A stretch of 64,000 nucleotides of DNA, taken from contig NZ_CAMIHB010000008.1 in NCBI RefSeq assembly GCF_946221635.1, positions 62,001 to 126,000 on the forward strand, in the 5' to 3' direction. Origin of the DNA: an uncultured Rhodoferax sp. (GTDB taxonomy: Bacteria > Pseudomonadota > Gammaproteobacteria > Burkholderiales > Burkholderiaceae_C). The position numbers and the translations under genes are program-made. This document shows positions 60,738 through 64,000 of this stretch, piece after piece (positions within the stretch are counted from its first letter, which is position 1; each line of letters starts with the position of its first letter). The notes under the pieces are model-generated. The model saw only the letters and a list, made by a program, of their open reading frames with translations, had not been told where the DNA came from and did no database searches.

Positions 60738-61769
60738 ATGTCCTCTACACTCGTGCATGGGGATTCCCCGTCCAGCTTGTCTGCTACTACGCCTGCCCGT
60801 GCCATGACCCAACCGCCTCCTGTGAAACGTGCCCGCTCCGGCCCCATGGCCGACCGTGTTTTTGGCTGGCTCGCCAAGGGCTCCGCCCTGTTGACCTTGG
60901 GGCTGTTGCTGGCCATCCTGGCCTCGCTGACCATCAGCGCCTGGCCCGCCATTCACAAGTACGGCCTGTCTTTCCTGACCAGTACGGTCTGGGATCCGGT
61001 CCAGAACGAGTACGGTGGTCTGGTCATGGTCTACGGCACGTTGGCGACCTCTCTGATTGCCTTGCTCATTGCAGTGCCCGTGAGTTTCGGCATTGCGCTG
61101 TTCCTCACCGAGCTGTCGCCCGCTTGGCTCAAGCGCCCCTTGGGCACGGCCATCGAATTGCTGGCTGCCGTACCCTCCATCGTCTACGGCATGTGGGGCC
61201 TGCTGGTGTTCGGTCCGGTGCTGGCCACCTATGTCCAGCAACCCCTGCAAAGCCTGACCAACGGCATCCCCTACCTAGGTGCCTTTTTCTCCGGTCCACC
61301 CGTCGGTATCGGCATCTTGTCGGCCGGCATCATCCTGGCCATCATGATCATTCCCTTCATTGCCTCGGTGATGCGGGATGTGTTCGAAGTCACCCCCCCC
61401 ATGCTCAAGGAATCGGCCTACGGCCTGGGTGCCACGACCTGGGAAGTGGTGTCCAAGGTGGTGCTGCCTTACACCAAGACCGGTGTGATCGGGGGCATCA
61501 TGCTGGGGCTGGGTCGCGCGATTGGCGAGACCATGGCGGTGACCTTCGTCATCGGCAATTTCAACCAACTGGATTCGTTGAGCCTGTTCCAGGCCGCCAA
61601 CAGCATCACCTCGGCCCTGGCCAATGAGTTTGCCGAAGCCGGCGAGGGCCTGCACCAGGCTGCGCTGATGTACCTGGGACTGGTGCTGTTCTTCATCACC
61701 TTCGTGATCCTGTCGCTGTCCAAACTCCTGCTATCCCGCCTGCGCAAAGCGGAAGGAACCAAAACATGA
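60738..61769 (+). CDS. pstC: Phosphate ABC transporter permease PstC
   Basis: 343 aa with six membrane segments after a 40-residue cytoplasmic N-terminus. GVPVSFGIALFLTEL-type loops, AAVPSIVYGMWGLLVFGP and the EAA-type loop ESAYGLGATTWEVVSKVVLPY contact the ATPase. The pstA ATG overlaps the stop (ATGA). Confidence 0.95.
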   Translation: MSSTLVHGDSPSSLSATTPARAMTQPPPVKRARSGPMADRVFGWLAKGSALLTLGLLLAILASLTISAWPAIHKYGLSFLTSTVWDPVQNEYGGLVMVYGTLATSLIALLIAVPVSFGIALFLTELSPAWLKRPLGTAIELLAAVPSIVYGMWGLLVFGPVLATYVQQPLQSLTNGIPYLGAFFSGPPVGIGILSAGIILAIMIIPFIASVMRDVFEVTPPMLKESAYGLGATTWEVVSKVVLPYTKTGVIGGIMLGLGRAIGETMAVTFVIGNFNQLDSLSLFQAANSITSALANEFAEAGEGLHQAALMYLGLVLFFITFVILSLSKLLLSRLRKAEGTKT

Positions 61770-62626
61770 GCGCCACCCTTGCGCAAGTCCGCGCGGCCCG
61801 CTTTGCCCAGCGCAAGCGCGTCAACTACATCGCCACGGCCCTGGCCCTGGGTGCCATGGCCTTCGGGCTGTTCTGGCTGTTCTGGATCCTGGTGGAGACC
61901 TTCCGCCTGGGTATCGGAGGCATGAGCCTGTCCACCCTGTCCCAGATGACGCCTCCGCCCAACGAGGCCGGTGGTCTGGCCAACGCCATCTACGGCTCCT
62001 TCCTGATGGTGCTGCTGGCGACCTGTGTGGGAACGCCCATCGGTGTGATGGCCGGCATCTACCTTGCGGAGTTCGATTCCAAGGGCTGGCTGGCCTCGCT
62101 CACCCGCTTCGTGAACGACATTCTGCTGTCCGCGCCCTCCATTGTGATCGGCCTCTTTGTCTATGCCGTCGTGGTGTCGCGTTTCAAGTCCTTCTCTGGC
62201 TACGCCGGTGTGATGGCCTTGTCGCTGATCGTGATTCCGGTGGTGATCCGCACCACCGAGAACATGCTGCAACTGGTGCCCGCCGGTCTGCGGGAGGCAG
62301 CCTACGCCCTGGGCGCCCCCAAGTGGAAGGTGATCCTGAGTATCACGCTCAAGGCAGCACGTGCCGGCGTCATCACGGGTGTGCTGCTGGCGGTGGCCCG
62401 CATTGCCGGCGAAACCGCGCCTCTGCTGTTCACCGCGCTGAGCAACCAGTTCTGGACCTCGTCCCTGAGCGAACCCATGGCCAGCCTGCCGGTGACCATC
62501 TTCAAGTTCGCCATGAGCCCCTACGAAAACTGGCAGCAGCTGGCCTGGGCCGGCGTCTTCCTGATCACTCTGGCCGTGCTGGGCCTGAACATTCTGGCCC
62601 GGGTGCTGACCCGCAACAAATCCTGA
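61766..62626 (+). CDS. pstA: Phosphate ABC transporter permease PstA
   Basis: 286 aa with six membrane segments. Motifs: GTPIGVMAGIYLAEF, LLSAPSIVIGLFVYAVVV, and the ATPase-contact loop EAAYALGAPKWKVILSITL. The ATG overlaps the pstC stop. Confidence 0.95.
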   Translation: MSATLAQVRAARFAQRKRVNYIATALALGAMAFGLFWLFWILVETFRLGIGGMSLSTLSQMTPPPNEAGGLANAIYGSFLMVLLATCVGTPIGVMAGIYLAEFDSKGWLASLTRFVNDILLSAPSIVIGLFVYAVVVSRFKSFSGYAGVMALSLIVIPVVIRTTENMLQLVPAGLREAAYALGAPKWKVILSITLKAARAGVITGVLLAVARIAGETAPLLFTALSNQFWTSSLSEPMASLPVTIFKFAMSPYENWQQLAWAGVFLITLAVLGLNILARVLTRNKS

Positions 62627-62661
62627 GGCCCGCTGGGCCCGCAAAGAACGGAAACCTCGCC

Positions 62662-63441
62662 ATGCTGAACACGCCTGCCGCCCCGACCAAGTCCAAGATC
62701 TCGGTCAAGGATCTGAACTTTTATTACGGCAAATTCCACGCCCTCAAGGGCATCAACCTGGAGATTCCCGAGAAGCGCGTGACTGCCTTCATCGGCCCCT
62801 CCGGTTGTGGCAAATCCACCCTGCTGCGCATCTTCAACCGCATGTTCGAACTCTACCCCGAGCAGCGCGCCGAAGGCCAGATCCTGCTCGACGGCGAGAA
62901 CCTGCTGACCAGCAAGGAAGACGTGGCCCTGCTGCGCGCCAAGGTGGGCATGGTGTTCCAGAAGCCCACGCCGTTTCCCATGTCCATTTACGACAACATC
63001 GCCTTCGGTGTGAAGCTGTTCGAGAACCTCAACGCCACCGACATGGAAGAGCGTGTGGAGTGGGCCCTGCGCAAGTCCGCCTTGTGGACCGAGGTGAAGG
63101 ACAAGCTGCACCAGAGCGGTTCCAGCCTCTCCGGCGGTCAGCAGCAGCGCCTGTGCATTGCACGCGGCATTGCGATCAAGCCTGAAGTCCTGCTGCTCGA
63201 CGAACCATGCTCCGCGCTGGACCCCATTTCCACCGCCAAGGTGGAAGAGCTGATCGTGGAGTTGAAGAACGACTACACCGTGGTCATCGTGACCCACAAC
63301 ATGCAGCAGGCCGCCCGTTGCAGCGACTACACCGCCTATATGTACCTGGGTGACCTCGTGGAGTTCGGGCCGACGGAACAGATGTTCTTCAAGCCCACCC
63401 GCAAGGAAACGGAAGACTACATCACCGGCCGTTTCGGCTGA
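62662..63441 (+). CDS. pstB: Phosphate ABC transporter ATPase PstB
   Basis: 259 aa. Walker A is GPSGCGKST, the signature is SLSGGQQQRLCIARGIAI, Walker B is VLLLDEPCSALDP and the switch is VIVTHNMQQAAR. The ATG at 62662 is 35 bases after pstA. The FQKPTPFPMSIYDN Q-loop is typical of PstB. Confidence 0.97.
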   Translation: MLNTPAAPTKSKISVKDLNFYYGKFHALKGINLEIPEKRVTAFIGPSGCGKSTLLRIFNRMFELYPEQRAEGQILLDGENLLTSKEDVALLRAKVGMVFQKPTPFPMSIYDNIAFGVKLFENLNATDMEERVEWALRKSALWTEVKDKLHQSGSSLSGGQQQRLCIARGIAIKPEVLLLDEPCSALDPISTAKVEELIVELKNDYTVVIVTHNMQQAARCSDYTAYMYLGDLVEFGPTEQMFFKPTRKETEDYITGRFG

Positions 63442-63460
63442 TCTCTACAGGGAGGCCCCT

Positions 63461-64000
63461 ATGACCGACAAACATCTATCCACCCAATTCGACAGCGAAC
63501 TCACATCGGTTTCCACCCAGGTCATGGAACTGGGTGGGTTGGTGGAGTCGCAGATCCGCCAGGCCATCTATGCGCTGTCCCAGTTCAGCGTCGAAGTGGC
63601 GAATGAAGTGACAACCCGCGAGGCGCGCGTCAATGCCATGGAGATCGAGATTGACCGCGATCTGTCCTCCATCATCGCGCGTCGCCAGCCCACGGCCCGT
63701 GACCTGCGCCTGCTCATTGCCATTTCCAAGACCACGGCCAATCTGGAGCGTGTGGGTGACGAGGCCGAAAAGATTGCCCGCATGGTGCGTTCCATCATCG
63801 AAAGCGGCGCACCGCGCGCCTTGCCTTCCCTGGAGCTGCGCGTTGCAGCTGATCTGGCGTCCGGCCTGCTGAACAAGGCCCTGGACGCCTTTGCCCGCCT
63901 CGATGTGAATGCGGCGGTGGCCATCCTCAAGGAGGATGACCTCATTGATGCCGAGTTCGACGGCTTTGTGCGCAAGCTGGTGACCTACATGATGGAAGAC
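63461..64000 (+). CDS. phoU: Phosphate signalling protein PhoU (3' end beyond window)
   Basis: The first 180 codons; the reading frame is open at the window edge (full PhoU is usually about 235 aa). The two PhoU repeats begin SELTSVSTQVMELGGLVESQ and ELRVAADLASGLLNKALDAF. AMEIEIDRDLSSIIARRQP and TANLERVGDEAEKIARM are the metal-binding helices. PhoU passes the state of the Pst transporter to PhoR. AGGGAGG precedes the ATG. Confidence 0.97.
   Translation, partial: MTDKHLSTQFDSELTSVSTQVMELGGLVESQIRQAIYALSQFSVEVANEVTTREARVNAMEIEIDRDLSSIIARRQPTARDLRLLIAISKTTANLERVGDEAEKIARMVRSIIESGAPRALPSLELRVAADLASGLLNKALDAFARLDVNAAVAILKEDDLIDAEFDGFVRKLVTYMMED

Noticed and set aside
59577..61250. 557-codon minus-strand frame opposite pstS/pstC
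   Set aside because: Same reason; it would also run through the pstS Pho box.

Overview
The window is a stretch of a betaproteobacterial chromosome, most likely Burkholderiales/Comamonadaceae (Acidovorax/Rhodoferax-like). The evidence is the high-GC coding style, a PhaR-type PHB regulator, an RNase R that opens directly in its OB fold, the order rpsB-tsf-pyrH-frr-uppS-cdsA-dxr-rseP-bamA-skp-lpxD-fabZ-lpxA-lpxB-rnhB, and the type of short dispersed repeats found between and inside genes. The assignment rests on recognition, not on a search.

Layout. 1-6083: the end of a prophage, with the 3' part of a giant polyvalent protein (ADP-ribosyltransferase-like domain, HExxGH zincin motif, LPD38-like C-terminus) and three tiny phage ORFs, closed by the 3' end of a tRNA (looks like tRNA-Val) that marks the attachment site. 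6183-7448: a lipase-like alpha/beta hydrolase just outside the att site. 7542-11951: phaR, rimO, tRNA-Leu(CAG) on the minus strand and rnr. 12028-16542 (minus): NAD(P)HX repair enzyme, metallo-beta-lactamase-fold protein, HDOD protein and a DadA-like oxidase. 16848-31789: the translation / isoprenoid / envelope supercluster from rpsB to rnhB and a SpoU methyltransferase. 31969-37654: carA, a LysE/LeuE exporter, carB, greA. 37654-45909: a small membrane protein, yhbY, a membrane class III adenylate cyclase, rlmE, ftsH, folP, glmM. 45914-47900: a GNAT enzyme and an arsenic operon arsR-aquaporin-arsC. 48044-64000: an OlsB-like acyltransferase, an LpxH-like phosphoesterase, a glycosyltransferase, then a phosphate/polyphosphate region with ppk, sixA, a histone-H1-like protein, an EAL-CBS-GGDEF protein, ppx, a binding protein, a fasciclin lipoprotein and pstSCAB-phoU (phoU runs off the end).

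How it works together. Four good PhoB boxes (two TGTCAxx half-sites 11 bp apart) lie before ppk, before the EAL/GGDEF gene, before the fasciclin lipoprotein and before pstS. The last 15 kb therefore looks like a Pho regulon island that couples phosphate uptake, polyphosphate and probably c-di-GMP turnover. The arsenic operon is controlled by a perfect 16-bp inverted repeat that overlaps the arsR start codon.

The most unusual signal is a dispersed element of about 63 bp, found here in eight copies. Two are intergenic, one supplies the stop codon of the GNAT gene, and five lie inside reading frames (lpxB, the SpoU methyltransferase, a DUF4149-like gene, the aquaporin and, weakly, folP). Four of the coding copies are read in the same strand and frame and give related peptides. 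Several genes also have a -10 hexamer only 6-7 bases before the start codon, which suggests leaderless mRNAs.
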